From: Chrysomallon squamiferum
Taxonomy: Eukaryota; Mollusca; Gastropoda; Neomphalida; Peltospiridae
NCBI GenBank assembly: GCA_012295275.1
Contig: CM022677.1
Location: forward strand, 6,619,280 to 6,683,279
Direction of reading: 5' to 3'
Length of the DNA stretch: 64,000 nucleotides
Shown: piece after piece, positions 12,000 through 23,634 of the stretch
How positions within the stretch are numbered: position 1 is the first letter of the stretch
Layout: the number at the start of each line of letters is the position of its first letter
Notes under the pieces: generated by a model
What the model was told of the DNA's origin: nothing
Database searches by the model: none
What the model saw: only the letters and a program-made list of their open reading frames with translations
Translations under genes and position numbers: made by a program

Positions 12000-13150
12000 T
12001 CTTTCATGTTTGGTGCCAAGATGTGAACTCAATTTTTAGTTCCTCCAGTGTATTGCTTGTCTTTCCTTGGTAAAATTTTGACACTGAAACAAGTAGTGTT
12101 TCATGGTTTCGGAGAGTCCACAGCTTCAGTTGGGTGATGTGGTGTTGTGATATTTGTATCGGATTGCATTTAAGTTGGTTGAGTAACCAATTCTGGCTTT
12201 GGTGAGATTGTTGTTGTGTAGTTTGTTGGTGAGTGTGATTTGGGGTGTTTTGGTGAGTGGTTTGATGTTCAAGTGCCATTTGTTTTTGGTGTTGTTTCAT
12301 TCGTTTTGCCACTGTTTGTCATAATGTTTGGCTGCGATGGAGAGAATTTCATTTATTCCATAGTGTATATCGGTGCAGATGTCTTCGTCTTTGATGCTGA
12401 GTGACTCTTTGGCGTAATGGTTGCCAAGTTCGTTGCCAATGATGCTGACGTGCTGGGAAACACTCAATGATTAGTTGTTTGTTGTTGTGTTGTATGTCCT
12501 CGTGTAGATGTATTCTGCTGAGTAGGTCTGGTCTGCTGGAATGTCCGGATTGTATTGAGATGACGGAACTTAGACTGTCTGAGAATATGACTGTGTGTTT
12601 GTTGTTGTTGTGTTTCACCCACAGCATGGCTCTGATGATGGCGACCAATTCAGCCATGCATGCTGAAAGGTGATTTCTGAACTGTATGCATGTGGGTTTG
12701 TTTGTGTGATCTTGGGTTATGAAGGTGAATCCTACTTTCCTGTTGTCTGGGTTTTGGATGTGCGTGTGCTGTTTGTAGTGGTTGTTCGCTGCTGCTAGAA
12801 ATACGACCTTTTTGAAGGGTGGGAACTCTGTTTTGTCTGTTTCTGCTTTGATTAGGAAAGGTGTGTCTATTGCTAGTTTAGTTTCTTTGTGGTATGCCAG
12901 CAGTGGCATTTCCCCTATTTCTGTTTCCCTTTCGATTTTGCTCGCTGTTGTCAGGAAATTCGATAGAAGTAGACTATGTGATTTAAAGGGTTGCCCCGTT
13001 CTTTGTTGGTCGGGGACCAGATCCTTGATGGGGTGGTCTGTGTTGAGGGTGTGTATTTTCAGGTTGTATTTCAGTAGTACAGCTTTCTTCTGTATTTGAG
13101 TGGTTGGATGCTGAATTCTGACAGGAGGCTGTCAGACGGTGTTGTGTTTG
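12000..13150 (-). mobile_element. 5'-truncated, frame-broken non-LTR retrotransposon (end of RT region, RNase H, C-terminal Cys motif)
   Basis: Read from 13110 down to 12349 on the minus strand, a long frame covers a linker and then a ribonuclease H-like domain: ACMAELVAIIRAMLWV (region of the second acidic residue) and VIFSDSLSSVISIQS (third acidic residue, SDS). A one-base frameshift near 12460 moves the conserved block VSQHVSIIGNELGNHYAKES into another frame; this matches the usual H-V-x-I-x-G-N-E-x-A RNase H ending. Further down, CGLSETMKHYLFQC with FTKERQ matches the C-x3-E-T-x2-H-x3-C motif seen after RNase H in I/Jockey-type elements (from memory). Stops within the tail and the missing 5' part show it is dead. 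Confidence 0.7.
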
Positions 13151-13279
13151 GCAGGTGGCTGATCTGCTTAATTACCAAGTGCTTATAACAACACAGTGGG
13201 CGTAGCCTGGTTTCTCCATGCATGACTTGACCCAGTGTCGCGTCTCACCTGACTTCACACTAGCTGTTTGTGTTCACAG

Positions 13280-13374
13280 TTAAAACATCAAACCCATCTT
13301 CACACTCGCAGTCAAACACATCTTTGCCTGGTAACAAGGTAAACAGTGATGATGATAGCAGTAATGGTGGCTGA
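13280..13374 (+). CDS. Putative short terminal exon, Ser/Asn-rich
   Basis: A good acceptor (GTTTGTGTTCACAG) is followed by 30 open codons to a TGA at 13372-13374, entered in phase 2 of the upstream exon. The peptide contains SNPSSHSQSNTSLPGNK and ends in SDDDSSNGG. An alternative donor (AAG/GTAAAC) occurs inside. It could be the last exon of the plus-strand gene to its left. A minus-strand frame over the same bases is judged a shadow. Confidence 0.35.
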
Positions 13375-13577
13375 AGTAATACTAGTAGTACTGAGACATA
13401 ATCTAAATTAATAAACCCTAGTTTAACAAAACTCTGACAACAGGAAAGACAACTCTGTGAAGTTCTCTGTCCCAAACTGGATGCTGAAAAATTTGTTAAT
13501 TTCACGAATGTCTTTGAGTGCAAATAGTTCACTTGGATGAAGAGCAGGGATGTTTCTATGTGGGTCTCTGAACAAAT

Positions 13578-13725
13578 ATCAATAATAACAATAATAATAA
13601 CAATAATAATAATAATAACAATAATAACAACAACAATAATAATAAAAACAATTATAATAATAATAAATAAAATTAATTAAAATGTTAAATATAATATAAT
13701 TACAGAAACTGTTAGTCACAAAAGG

Positions 13726-13813
<88 letters not shown>
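13578..13813. repeat. AAT/AAC compound repeat and (CT)41 microsatellite
   Basis: 13578-13670 is an imperfect AATAAC/AAT run. 13731-13813 is an uninterrupted CT repeat. The minus-strand Arg-Glu open frame through it is an artefact. Confidence 0.9.
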
Positions 13814-13820
<7 letters not shown>

Positions 13821-15280
13821 CTACCAATCTCGTTCTCATATTGAAAAATGTATACACATACTGACAGACAGACACACATTATCCTTCACTCTCTGAGAAA
13901 CTCGCATGTGCAAACCATTTAAATCCTTTTACAGATTTGAAAATAAAAATAAGTTAAGAACCCAAGAAATGTATTTCTCACAATCAGAAGATTCCCATCA
14001 ACAGTTCTAAAAGCCTTTGAAATCATTGATGTTTATGAAGTCTCCCCTTTCTGAACCCTTGCAAGCTGAAAACAAATGTTATGTTTATGTTGCAGTTACT
14101 AAACTCACACACATCCTGTCATTCTGTAACTTGTAACACAAATCTCTAAAGAATGTTGTCAACATTTCTATTTGAATACTGTAGTAAAAAGATTTATATT
14201 CATTTGCTAAGTGAATATTTTCTAATGAAAGATTATCAGAAAATGAACTTTAAATATCAATTTTTATTTACTTTATTTTATTATCTATTTCATCTTTATT
14301 TCATTATTTATTTATTGTTTATTTGTTTGTATGTTTATTTTTCTTTTTTTTTTAAATTCTTTTTCTATATGAGTTACTATGACAAAAATTGTTTTATTTG
14401 TTGCTAACAAAACTTTAATGTTATTGAGCAGTGAGAAAGGAAAGTATCCAGCATTTAAATTCAAAACACACCATCATTTCAAATTATTTTGATTAACTCT
14501 AATTTGTCATTCACTTATTTTCTTTAGTAAAAATATCAAAAATCTGCTACAGATTTAAGTGTCTAGTCAAACCAATTATCTGATAACCCAAATAAAGCCT
14601 CATGACAATCATCATTAAAATAAATAACAATAAAAACCATCTTTAATGACATTATCTGTGCTAGACATTTTTGTAAGTGACCATCAAAATCAAAAATTAT
14701 TACAACTAAAATGGGCCTCATTGTGATTATAAAAAAAATATATAAATAGGAGCAACCCCATGGGAAACTGCAAAATGCAGTATATCCAAAATACTTCCGA
14801 CTACTAAGTTACCAATGTTATTAGTAAGGACAACATTACTCCTTTAATAAATAAAAAAATAATAAACAAATAAATAAATAAGTAAATAAATAAAACAAGA
14901 ACAGAACTAAAAGGAGTAAAAAATAATTATGAAAAATTTATTAACATTAAACTTATTTTAAAATTCATTCAGTCTTAGTCTTTGTTTTCTGCTCAATACT
15001 TTTATTTTTACATTATTTTTGTATTAAATATTATTATTGTTAGCAATAATAGTAGGAGCAGTAGTAGTAGTAATAGTAGAAGTAGCATAGTAGAAAATAT
15101 TAACGTTCTTTTTAAAAAAAAACACACAATTAAAACAGATGAGGTTCTTTGTCCAAATTAATTTACGCACGCACGCACATACACACATGCACACACACAT
15201 TGTTTGAATGAATGTATTTTTAAATAAAATTCTTCAAGAAAAGAGAAAATCCCACCAAACAACACCCAACTGTTTCTTCC

Positions 15281-15312
<32 letters not shown>

Positions 15313-15934
15313 TAATAACAACAACAACAACATCATAATAATAATAATAATAATAAACCATAATAAATAATAAAGAAATAAATAAATAGATAAATAATAT
15401 TGTTTCTGTCCTTTTTTCAAAAAGTATACTTTAATTTTCTCCATTTGACGCCCAGCTACTTTTTAAAATGACATAATCAGAAATATACAAAATAAAAAAA
15501 ATAAAAATAAATACTAATAAAAGAATATTTTATAATAAATAGACACTGAAGAGAATATTTTGTTGGCAGTATAATTATAAACAACACAAATTATGGATGA
15601 TTTGTTTGTTTTCATCTGAAGAGCTGAAATGGTGAAATATCTTAGTTGTTTGATGCACATCATAACACAGACTTTTCTTTACTAAAATTATTAAACATAT
15701 ATAAAATCACTATCCTTTCTCTGCCTTCACATGTAAAGGCATTTTCTTCTGCAAGGTTTTGCTTCAATAAAACTGAGTTAGTTCTGACTAATGCTGTAAA
15801 AAAACAATGAAAGATATAAGCAGACACGCACGCACACACACGCACACACACTCGCACACACACACACACATTCAAATGTCCTGTATAAAAATGAAGGGGA
15901 AATTACAAATTAGCTGCTGCTTAAATACGTAAAA
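13814..15934. other. AT-rich non-coding stretch with microsatellites
   Basis: No exon is recognised. It holds AAAT-type runs near 14850-14895, an AGTAGT-type cryptic repeat at about 15050-15090, (AAT)n/(AAC)n at 15281-15357 and short CA/CGCA runs near 15165-15200 and 15825-15870. All open frames here are low complexity. Confidence 0.5.
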
Positions 15935-16151
15935 TACTAATGGGTTATAACACGAGTGCCACTATTAATAATTTTATCGCAAATATTTATTTCACAAAAG
16001 GCTTGCTCGTAGTTCGATAAATTTGACGTATCGGCTTACCTCGTCTAAAATGAAATCTCAAAATTCTTCATAAACTAAAATAGCCATAAAAATCAATCCT
16101 AGTTATTTAAATCAGCTGATAAGAAATTTTCAAACAAACTTTAACAAAAAT

Positions 16152-16193
<42 letters not shown>

Positions 16194-16740
16194 TATAGAA
16201 TTCTACCCTTGGATTTTTCAAAAGAAATAAAAACGAAAGTAAAGCAACGTGTAATGACGACAGTGAGTAAAGTTTAACGTGTGACAAAAACAAGAAAATC
16301 GATGACTTTCCTCTACAAAATGTGTATGCATTCAACAGTTCTTTTTAGTATTATTTTATTTATTTATTTAGAATTTTTATTTTTATTTTTTATTTTTATT
16401 CCGTACTAGAAATGAAAACGAAAACCAATAGCAAAGGTTATAGAATTATCTCCCATGATAACTTGTTCCGTTAACCAACCGATAACTCTTGAATGTTCGC
16501 TGGTTTCTCTTTACAATTAGTGTTTATAAATAGATGTTGGCAAATAAGGTAAACCGATACATCCAACTTACGGAACTATGGGCAATCCTTTCATGTGAAA
16601 TAAATATGTGCAATAAAATTAGTAATTATTTTTTTTGGCCGACTAAGCCATAATCTGTCTAACACCCCAGTCGCCTAAACGGAACTTTGCTCGGATTTGG
16701 TGACCTGGCGATTGGTCATTTCGAGCCCTGCATTAGCATG
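15935..16740 (-). mobile_element. DNA-transposon-like repeat, copy B, with one recognisable terminus
   Basis: The right end (16640-16737) is the inverse of the start of copy A at 10366, with the terminus CATTTCGAGCCCTG. The left part (about 15945-15990, TGCCACTATTAATAATTTT) matches the interior of copy A directly. Between them are an (AAT)n run (16152-16195) and unique AT-rich sequence. No transposase frame is visible. The left terminus is not recognisable, so the boundaries are approximate. Confidence 0.4.
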
Positions 16741-16916
16741 GACCAATGATTTATAAAAAAAAAAAAAAAAAAAAATTGGAAACTGATTGTTTTCATACAT
16801 AATAGTACATGTTTTAGAAGTTGAATGCTTTTTGTTTTAACGAAAAAGAGTGAAAATTTAATTTGTAACTAATTATTTTATATGGCCGGTTGACGGATCT
16901 TTAATGTTTTTTGGGG

Positions 16917-16950
<34 letters not shown>

Positions 16951-18129
16951 CTAGTTTTCAGTTGTAAAATTGCATCATAATAAGCGTTATAATCAATGTA
17001 TCAATGCAATCATTGAAATATCACGTGATCAATTTGCTTTTTACATGTAATACGACCTTTAATGCTGCCTTTTTCAGTAAATGTTATTCTTACTTTCGTA
17101 TTGTTAAAATGTACTATTAAAATGTATTAATGATAAAACCTTCCTTTTATGACTATCTGATGATATTCATTATCAAGAGCAGGTAACTCTCATTAGATAG
17201 TTTCATCTCAGTATTACTTATTTTTCTTTTACATACATGTATGTGTTTCAGCGTGGCTTGGGTAATATTTGTAGTGAGTGTTTGATAACTTTAACTGCAT
17301 TAACTTCTCTCGAACATTGCTTATTTTCTGTTTTTTGTTCTACTTCAGAACGTTTATTAAACATGAACACAAAATAATAATAAAATAAATAATAAAGAAA
17401 GAAAGAAAGAAAGAAAGAAATAATAAAAAAAAAAAACGCCTTCATCTAACATCACGGCTGTTTACACAACAAAACTGAGATTGAGAGAAATTGTTTTGAT
17501 GTTTGTTATCAATTCATCAAACCTGATATTAAGTAAACAATTTTATTAACAGAAACAGGACTATACCGAAAAGGTGATATGCTAGATAAAGATTGTAGTT
17601 TCTATTGTATTGATGTTACTGACAATATGTGATATTTTATTTGTATGACTGTAGTAACATCAGATTCCGCGACATAATTTACATCTCTCTCTCTACATGA
17701 AATTACATGATTAACCTAAAATTCAGAGGTTATTTATCAATTATGTAATTAAAAATATATCTGTTTCAGATTAATTTGACAAAGATTTTATTACAACAAA
17801 AAATAAGGAGCAATTTTTATATCCTCTCTCTGAACAGTTCTAATGGAACTAACATATATAGGAAGCTTCCGTTTTTACAGAAAAATAAAAAATAATAATA
17901 CAGAAGTGAGAACGTGCGATATTAAGGTGTTATTATTGTTGTCATTTTTCTATTGTTGACAAATATAATGCTTGTTATATTGATAATTACTGGTGGAGCG
18001 GTTATACTAATACCTAATGTAATAAGGGAACTTCAGGTATAATAAGAAATATAAAGTATATTACTCTATACAACTTGCGCTGATGTACACCTTGAATATA
18101 ATGGAAAAAAAAGAGAAAAATTCGCAGTT
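16741..18129. other. AT-rich non-coding stretch
   Basis: Contains poly-A at about 16755-16775, a long poly-T at about 16918-16950 after a short G run, and a (GAAA)n run at about 17397-17420. No exon or element is recognised. Confidence 0.5.
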
Positions 18130-18560
18130 ATAATAATAAAACAAGTTAACCTTGTTAGTTCTCAGCTAATCACTACAAACTGTCGTGATTCCAGGGAATT
18201 AACTCCGAGATGTTTAAATGTAACCTGTACGATATTAACAATATCTGACATTAACATTTCTCAACATACTTAACAGTAAAAATCACCGCTCAGCCAGCAA
18301 TTAATTCTCACGTTTTTCTTTTTACACGTAATTAAGCCGCTTATTTTCATTACGCCATGTAAAATTATCAGTTATGATTGTCAGTAATATCTAACAGACT
18401 ATCTGTGATTATGAATATTTTGTATATTATAACATTTAAGTTCGACGTACAGTAAAATTACACCTTTTTAGTTCACGATTTAGATTATCACATTACTTTT
18501 ACTAAAACGGACGTTTCGTATCTGCATCTCAAGTTATTTTCATATATATATATATATATA
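18130..18560 (+). repeat. Long dispersed repeat, left copy (inverted partner at 63565-63985)
   Basis: About 430 bp that reappear in reverse complement at the right end of the window, diverged by small substitutions and indels. Matching anchors include CGTGATTCCAGGGAATTAACTC, CAGCAATTAATT, the ACGTAATTAAGCCGCTTATTTTC block and the CGACGTACAGTAAAAT block. There is no open frame, so it is probably a non-coding transposable element or a segmental duplicate. Confidence 0.65.
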
Positions 18561-18824
18561 CTGTTCTTTTTCCTGTATAATCTCTAATATTGTTAATTAA
18601 AAAACAACATACTCTGTATTTTCTAAAACAATAGTTAATATTACCGCTACACCTCTGTTGAGAAACTAATGACGTCTAATACAGATAGTGATGGCTGCGT
18701 TAAAACTGCAAGTGATATTTTCATGACGCTGAGTCAAGTATCTGTGTGTGTCTCTGTGTCTGCTGAACATTAATCTTACCTTTCAGCAACTTCTTGTCAA
18801 TGATCCATTTCCCCATCCACGCAG

Positions 18825-19640
18825 TAATCAGGTGTACATCAAGACGCTAAGAACAATACTGGAACGACGGCAATGACGGCCTCATTAATAGATATGTTTT
18901 AAATGTCGGATGTGTACACTAGTTGTAATACTTAATAAAAGGCAAAAGAATAAGTTGAACGTTGAAAACAACGCCGTTACGACGGTGATGACGACGACAT
19001 TAATAAACGTAATAATAATTTTTTAATATAGGACGGGCCGGGTCAGAAAATATAAATAACTGCGAATAAAAAAGCTAAAAGGAATGATGAGGAGTGCACC
19101 AATAACTTCAGGAACGGCGTCCGTACTATGTGAACGATGGCGACATTAATAGAAATCACAACAACATATTTCAATAGGTGATTCGCCCTCTCAGAAAGTA
19201 TGAGGAATGATTAATAAAAAAAGCTAAAGAATAATGAGACCTCTACGAAAGCTAGAAACAACGCCGTTACGACGGCGACGATGGTGATATTGATAGAAAT
19301 GGTAATAATACATTTTATTATAACATTTGAACACTAAAAAAGGTATCAATAATACTTAATAAAAATGAAAACAACGCCGTTACGACGGTAGCGACGGCGA
19401 CATTAATGGAAATACAGGAGGCGCACGGCCACAAAATAAGAGAACAGCGAATAAAAAACGAAAAAGAATAACGAGATGTACACCAAGACGTTAAGAACAA
19501 TACTGGAACGACGGCAATGACGGCCTCATTAATAGAAAGAGTAACGATATTTTTTAACGTAGGATGTGGACACGAATTGCCATACTTAATGAAAGTGAAA
19601 AGAATATTTTTTATTTTTTTCAGAGCAGATGTTTTCAGAT
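18825..19640 (+). repeat. Satellite-like tandem array 1, about six diverged units of 113-146 bp
   Basis: Units are recognised by a GC-rich core of the type AACGCCGTTACGACGG followed by GACATTAATAGAAAT, then AT-rich spacer with AATACTTAATAAAA and AAAGAATAA pieces. The CATTAAT landmark recurs at about 18883, 18998, 19144, 19288, 19401 and 19527. The first and last units share a nearly identical segment (AGAACAATACTGGAACGACG), which suggests a higher-order repeat of about 644 bp. A second array of the same family is at 51520-52165. The minus-strand 132-codon open frame across it is not called as a gene. Confidence 0.7.
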
Positions 19641-20477
19641 GTATTGGTAAATTCCTGGACAATAATAAGCAACTTATTCTAGTGTGAGTTGTAAGCTTTG
19701 TGGTTTTATTTGACATTAATATAAATTATAAGAAGAAAGAAAAAGTAGGTTAAAAAAAAATAACAACACCGTTTATTTGAAGTTTACGGTGAACGATTGG
19801 CTAATAATAAAAAATATAAATAAATAAAAAAATAAAAAAAAGAACCACATCGATTTATAATTAGTATATTTTTATAAATTATTTTATTTTATTTGTTTTG
19901 AACATTAATTTAATATTTTTTTTTTATTATTATTTTTTTTTTAGTACCTTATTTGCGGAAAAATGCGGGATGATTTCGGTCTTTGCGGATTTACTTTCTT
20001 GTCAGATGTTCGAAGAATATTCTACAGAATTGGGATAATCGCATTACCATGCAACAAAAAAAGTTGCTTAATGTATTTCATTTTGTGAAGGAGACAGGTA
20101 TTACTATTTATTATTATAGTTGTTAATGTGTTTGGATATTTTTCGTTTTATTTAATTATAATTTAAAAGTCATACACGTGATGGCAGCCATCTTATTTTG
20201 GAATAATATTTATTTATTTATTTATTTTCATTTTTATTTTTTTATTGTTGAAAATAACGACACTCGATTAATAATAAAATTCACCAGTGGTTGTACTAAT
20301 GTGAACAGCATTAACAACGTCATATAAATAAGAAATCATGTTTAGTCTTTAATTTTGTTTTACCAATCACTGTTTGATACATCGGTGGCAAATTTTGTGT
20401 GACCAGTAATTAAATTTGACTTGTATAGCATACATCACACGACAACTATGTGTCAACTGTCAAAGGATTTATTTATT

Positions 20478-20523
<46 letters not shown>

Positions 20524-21120
20524 TTTTGAAATAAACTAATAAAACATTTAAAAAAATATGCTAATTTTGTTTCACAGGTTGTTTTCTGTCAGTTTTTTTT
20601 TTATGATTTTTGTTTTTAAATTCATGTTAAATTCATGCTCTATACATTATTAAACATATTTAATTGATTTTTTAAACATATTAAAGGTTATAATGGGTGG
20701 GGCTATAAATGGTTTCATTATTTAAGCTAAATACCTGTATAGCTCTATGTTAACAATAAAAACAAATAAAGATAAATAAAAATTTAAGAAAAATATGACC
20801 AGGTTATTTCATATGTAAACACTGTAAAATATTAATAAAATTATTTTTTATAATAATATTTAACACACACAAATAATATGTTATCCTAAGTGATAACTGT
20901 TCTTTGTTTCCCTTCTTTTCTTAATTGTCAATTTTAATTTATTTGAATTTTGTTTTGTTTTGTTCTATTTCCTTCTTTTTTATCTTCTTATTATTAGTAC
21001 TACTTTTTGTTATTATTATGTTTTATTTTTTATTATTATTTTTTTAATCTTTATTATTATTATTAGTCATTTTCTTTTTCTTATCATTACTAATATTTGT
21101 TTATTTGGGATGTTTTCCAG
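19641..21120. other. AT-rich non-coding stretch
   Basis: Holds a TTTA/TTA repeat at about 20466-20522 and many short T- and A-runs. No coding block is seen. The open frame at about 20960-21181 is low complexity except for its last part, which lies in the exon candidate at 21121. Confidence 0.5.
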
Positions 21121-21178
21121 GACATATGGAGAAAATGTTCCAAATGAATTTAAAGAATTTTCTATGAAAAATCAGATG
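21121..21178 (+). CDS. Putative exon, 18-19 codons with stop
   Basis: Follows the acceptor ATGTTTTCCAG. The open frame, entered in phase 1, reads TYGENVPNEFKEFSMKNQM and then meets a TGA. The bases after it (to about 21790) stay coding-like but in shifting frames. It may be the first visible exon of the second plus-strand gene or part of a broken copy. Confidence 0.3.
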
Positions 21179-21790
21179 TGAATGAAACATTTTATAAATT
21201 TCTCATCCTGCTACACAATCATTGACCAGAGCCACAATGTAGAGTGCAAGTGCTGCTGGAATATCTATAATATAATATATCGATGGTTTATATTCAGCAT
21301 GGACAGGAACAAGAAGGAAAGGGCAGAGCACCACTGAAGTCTGCAGTTTTGTGAAAACAAGCTGATGCTGGTAAAAAACTTCATCTGCTACGCTGTCAAA
21401 CAAAATCACTTGGCAGATGACTGCGATGGCTGTGCATGACTGTGCAAAGACAACAGACAGGAAGTTGAGCAGCAGGTGACGTCTGAGCTTGCCGCTCTGA
21501 GAATGAAGCTGGATGTGAAGATAAAGAAAACAGAGAGAAGAAAACAGAGGCTGTAGCTGCAGCAGAACAAGATGAGACTTGGGAAGGCAGCGTTCATGAG
21601 AGTGATGTCTCGCCACATTGATGATTCAAATGACCAGGCTAGTCCAGTACCTGATTCAGAGTGGTACCAATGCAACCAGGTCCCTGTCCCCTACTTCAGC
21701 ATCACAAAAATCCAGCCATTTTCCAAAGAAGGGATAAAAGAGACTAATGATAATGTGAATCAACAGATAATGTGAATCAAGTAATGTGTC
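21179..21790 (+). pseudogene. Coding-like block in shifting frames, possibly a decayed exon of the 22-26 kb gene
   Basis: GC and codon texture are far above the surrounding AT-rich DNA. Plus-strand pieces include a Cys-rich run near 21210-21320, a charged helical run EVEQQVTSELAALRMKLDVK (about 21465-21525), an overlapping acidic run with KTEAVAAAEQDETWEG (about 21538-21590), and a stretch at 21572-21772. None connects without a stop or shift. On the minus strand an unbroken 137-codon frame (21203-21616) has three hydrophobic stretches, but it lacks a splice context and is probably the antisense shadow. The strand call is therefore uncertain. Confidence 0.35.
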
Positions 21791-21852
21791 AGGCCTTTGT
21801 TAGAATGTTTTCAGAAACCTCTCAACAGTGGCATGGTATGTTTTATTAGTTT

Positions 21853-21853
21853 A

Positions 21854-21890
<37 letters not shown>
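21853..21890. repeat. (TG)n(AG)n microsatellite
   Basis: A short TG run passes directly into an AG run. Confidence 0.85.
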
Positions 21891-22039
21891 AATATTGCAT
21901 GAATGATAATAATCAAAATAAAATATGCCTTTATCAGACAAATGTAGATTGATTAAAAAAAAAAGTATTATGTTCATGTTGGAATTTCTTAAAACTTTGT
22001 TTACCGTTGATGTTAAATATTTTATGTAGGTCATTGCAG

Positions 22040-22130
22040 TAGTGTTCAGCTGCTGTCTAGAAAGGGAATTTACATTATGGAGAAGGATGAATCAGCTGTA
22101 CAGAAACTGCAGACTGCACAATTCAAAGTT
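22040..22130 (+). CDS. Putative exon, 30 codons, charged helix
   Basis: Acceptor TCATTGCAG, donor GTGAGT at 22131. One base completes an upstream codon, then 30 codons are open and end in phase 0: SVQLLSRKGIYIMEKDESAV followed by QKLQTAQFKV. The next exon candidate (22440) also starts in phase 0. The heptad-like pattern in the second half fits the start of a coiled coil. Confidence 0.45.
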
Positions 22131-22439
22131 GTGAGTTTTTTTTTATTTTAATTTTTTTTTTTTCTTATTTTTATTTCTTAGCAAGTAAAATAAGTTGTAT
22201 AGTAACAACTCTTTACTGATTGTAAAATAGCATAATAATAATCATTTGTTTCCTGTTGTTTTGATAATTATTTAAATTATTACCATTATCATTATAATGA
22301 TTATACAAAGTATATCAAAAATAACCCACACCCCTTTGTGTCTGAATAATCCAGTAACTCGTACCAGTACAATTTAAATTTTAATAATAACAGAAACATT
22401 AGTTATTTATTTATAACACTTTATTATTTTTATTTTCAG

Positions 22440-22516
22440 ATTGCACATACAGCTCTGATTGATGTGCTGTTGTTGACTAGTGAAGTTGTTTCAGTAGAAG
22501 GTGCTGTCCAGCACTG
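22440..22516 (+). pseudogene. Exon-like block resembling a decayed copy of the exon at 23503
   Basis: Follows the acceptor TTATTTTCAG. In phase 0 it reads IAHTALIDVLLLTSEVVSVE and GAVQH, then TGA. The last half aligns with the 23503-23634 exon, which has LIDILEQ, then RVEVFGAVQQ; at the DNA level both share GGTGCTGTCCAGCA. This is best explained by tandem exon duplication with decay of this copy. It could also be an alternative terminal exon. Confidence 0.4.
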
Positions 22517-22716
22517 AGGATAAAGTTTGTACTGCTGCCACTGGAAAAGAGAAAAAAAAAAACAACAACTGAACAGGTGAATTTGAGTTTGTTTTCTTAT
22601 GTATTTCTCATTATTCTAAACCGAATGCAGTTTAATTTAAATTAATGTAGGAAGTTGCATTTTGTATACATGCACTTACAGTAGAATCTTGTATCATACA
22701 CTGCATTTTAATTCAT

Positions 22717-22717
<1 letters not shown>

Positions 22718-22801
<84 letters not shown>
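22718..22801. repeat. (TC)25(AC)17 compound microsatellite
   Basis: An uninterrupted TC run switches to an AC run. The same CT-to-CA switch is seen at 48705-48812. Confidence 0.9.
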
Positions 22802-22805
<4 letters not shown>

Positions 22806-23151
22806 AACACATACACACACAACAGTTCCATTCATATAAACCTGATTATTTTGTTGTAAATTTCTACATTTTAAAACAAAAGAAGAAGGAGCAACTGTCA
22901 GCCTTCACACAGTGTCACTGTTCCTGTGATGACAGACACACTAAAATACACTGGAGATGGATGTACTGTAGCTGTTGTCTAGAGTTTCTATTGTCTGCAG
23001 TCTCTCAGTTTTCATGGATTGTTTAAGAGCACAATGTTTGTAAATAAAATATTGAATCAGGATGTTGCATGTTAAATATATGAGTCTTAATAACTAGTTA
23101 ATCAACAAAATATAATATTAGACCTGGTTTTCATTTTTGTTGTTGAATATG

Positions 23152-23155
<4 letters not shown>

Positions 23156-23217
<62 letters not shown>
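23156..23217. repeat. (TC)31 microsatellite
   Basis: An uninterrupted dinucleotide run in the intron before the 23503 exon. Reading frames through it are artefacts. Confidence 0.9.
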
Positions 23218-23221
<4 letters not shown>

Positions 23222-23502
23222 ATAGTGAAGAGAGTAAAAAATATCATTTTTATTATTAATTGATAGTAATTTTAGTAATAGGAGTATTATTTCAATAACT
23301 AATCCTAGCTGAATAAGAAATAATAGTAAATAGTAGTTATAGTAATGATGGCTATACAAATAGTATAGTAATTGCAGTAAATGTAGTAGTAGCAGTATTT
23401 TATATTTTATTTATTTATTTATTTATTTACTCAGACTAGGCATCCACCAATGAGATGTGTCAGCAATGTACTAAACTGTGGATTTAAACTGTTTATTTTC
23501 AG

Positions 23503-23634
23503 AAGTTAAATCAGCTTGTTAAGGATAAAAATATTCAAGAAATTGTTGATAAAATACAAACTCTGATTGACATTTTGGAACAAAGAGCAGCTCAAGTCTC
23601 CAGTAGAGTTGAAGTATTTGGTGCTGTCCAGCAG
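23503..23634 (+). CDS. Exon of an IRAG/JAW1-like coiled-coil protein (GAVQQ motif)
   Basis: Exactly 44 codons between the acceptor TTATTTTCAG and a GTATTT donor, phase 0 at both ends. The peptide starts KLNQLVKDKNIQEIVDKIQT, continues with LIDILEQRAAQVSSRVEVF and ends GAVQQ. It is a continuous amphipathic helix with a heptad pattern. From memory, the coiled coil of IRAG (MRVI1) and JAW1/LRMP, ER-membrane proteins that bind IP3 receptors, has a similar stretch ending in a SSRAE-x-YGAVQQE-type motif. That match is the basis of the call and has not been checked by a search. Neighbouring exons join in the same phase. Other coiled-coil families remain possible. Confidence 0.5.

Noticed and set aside
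12467-13099. Two plus-strand frames of 68 and 105 codons
   Set aside because: Antisense shadows of the minus-strand RNase H element, which has recognisable motifs.
19318-19716. Minus-strand 132-codon frame
   Set aside because: It lies over the satellite-like array; the open frame follows from the repeat unit lacking stops in that phase. There is no domain and no splice signals.
21203-21616. Minus-strand 137-codon frame with hydrophobic stretches
   Set aside because: It is antisense to plus-strand coding-like sequence, has no clear splice or promoter context, and its hydrophobicity is expected from the complement of charged codons. It cannot be fully excluded.
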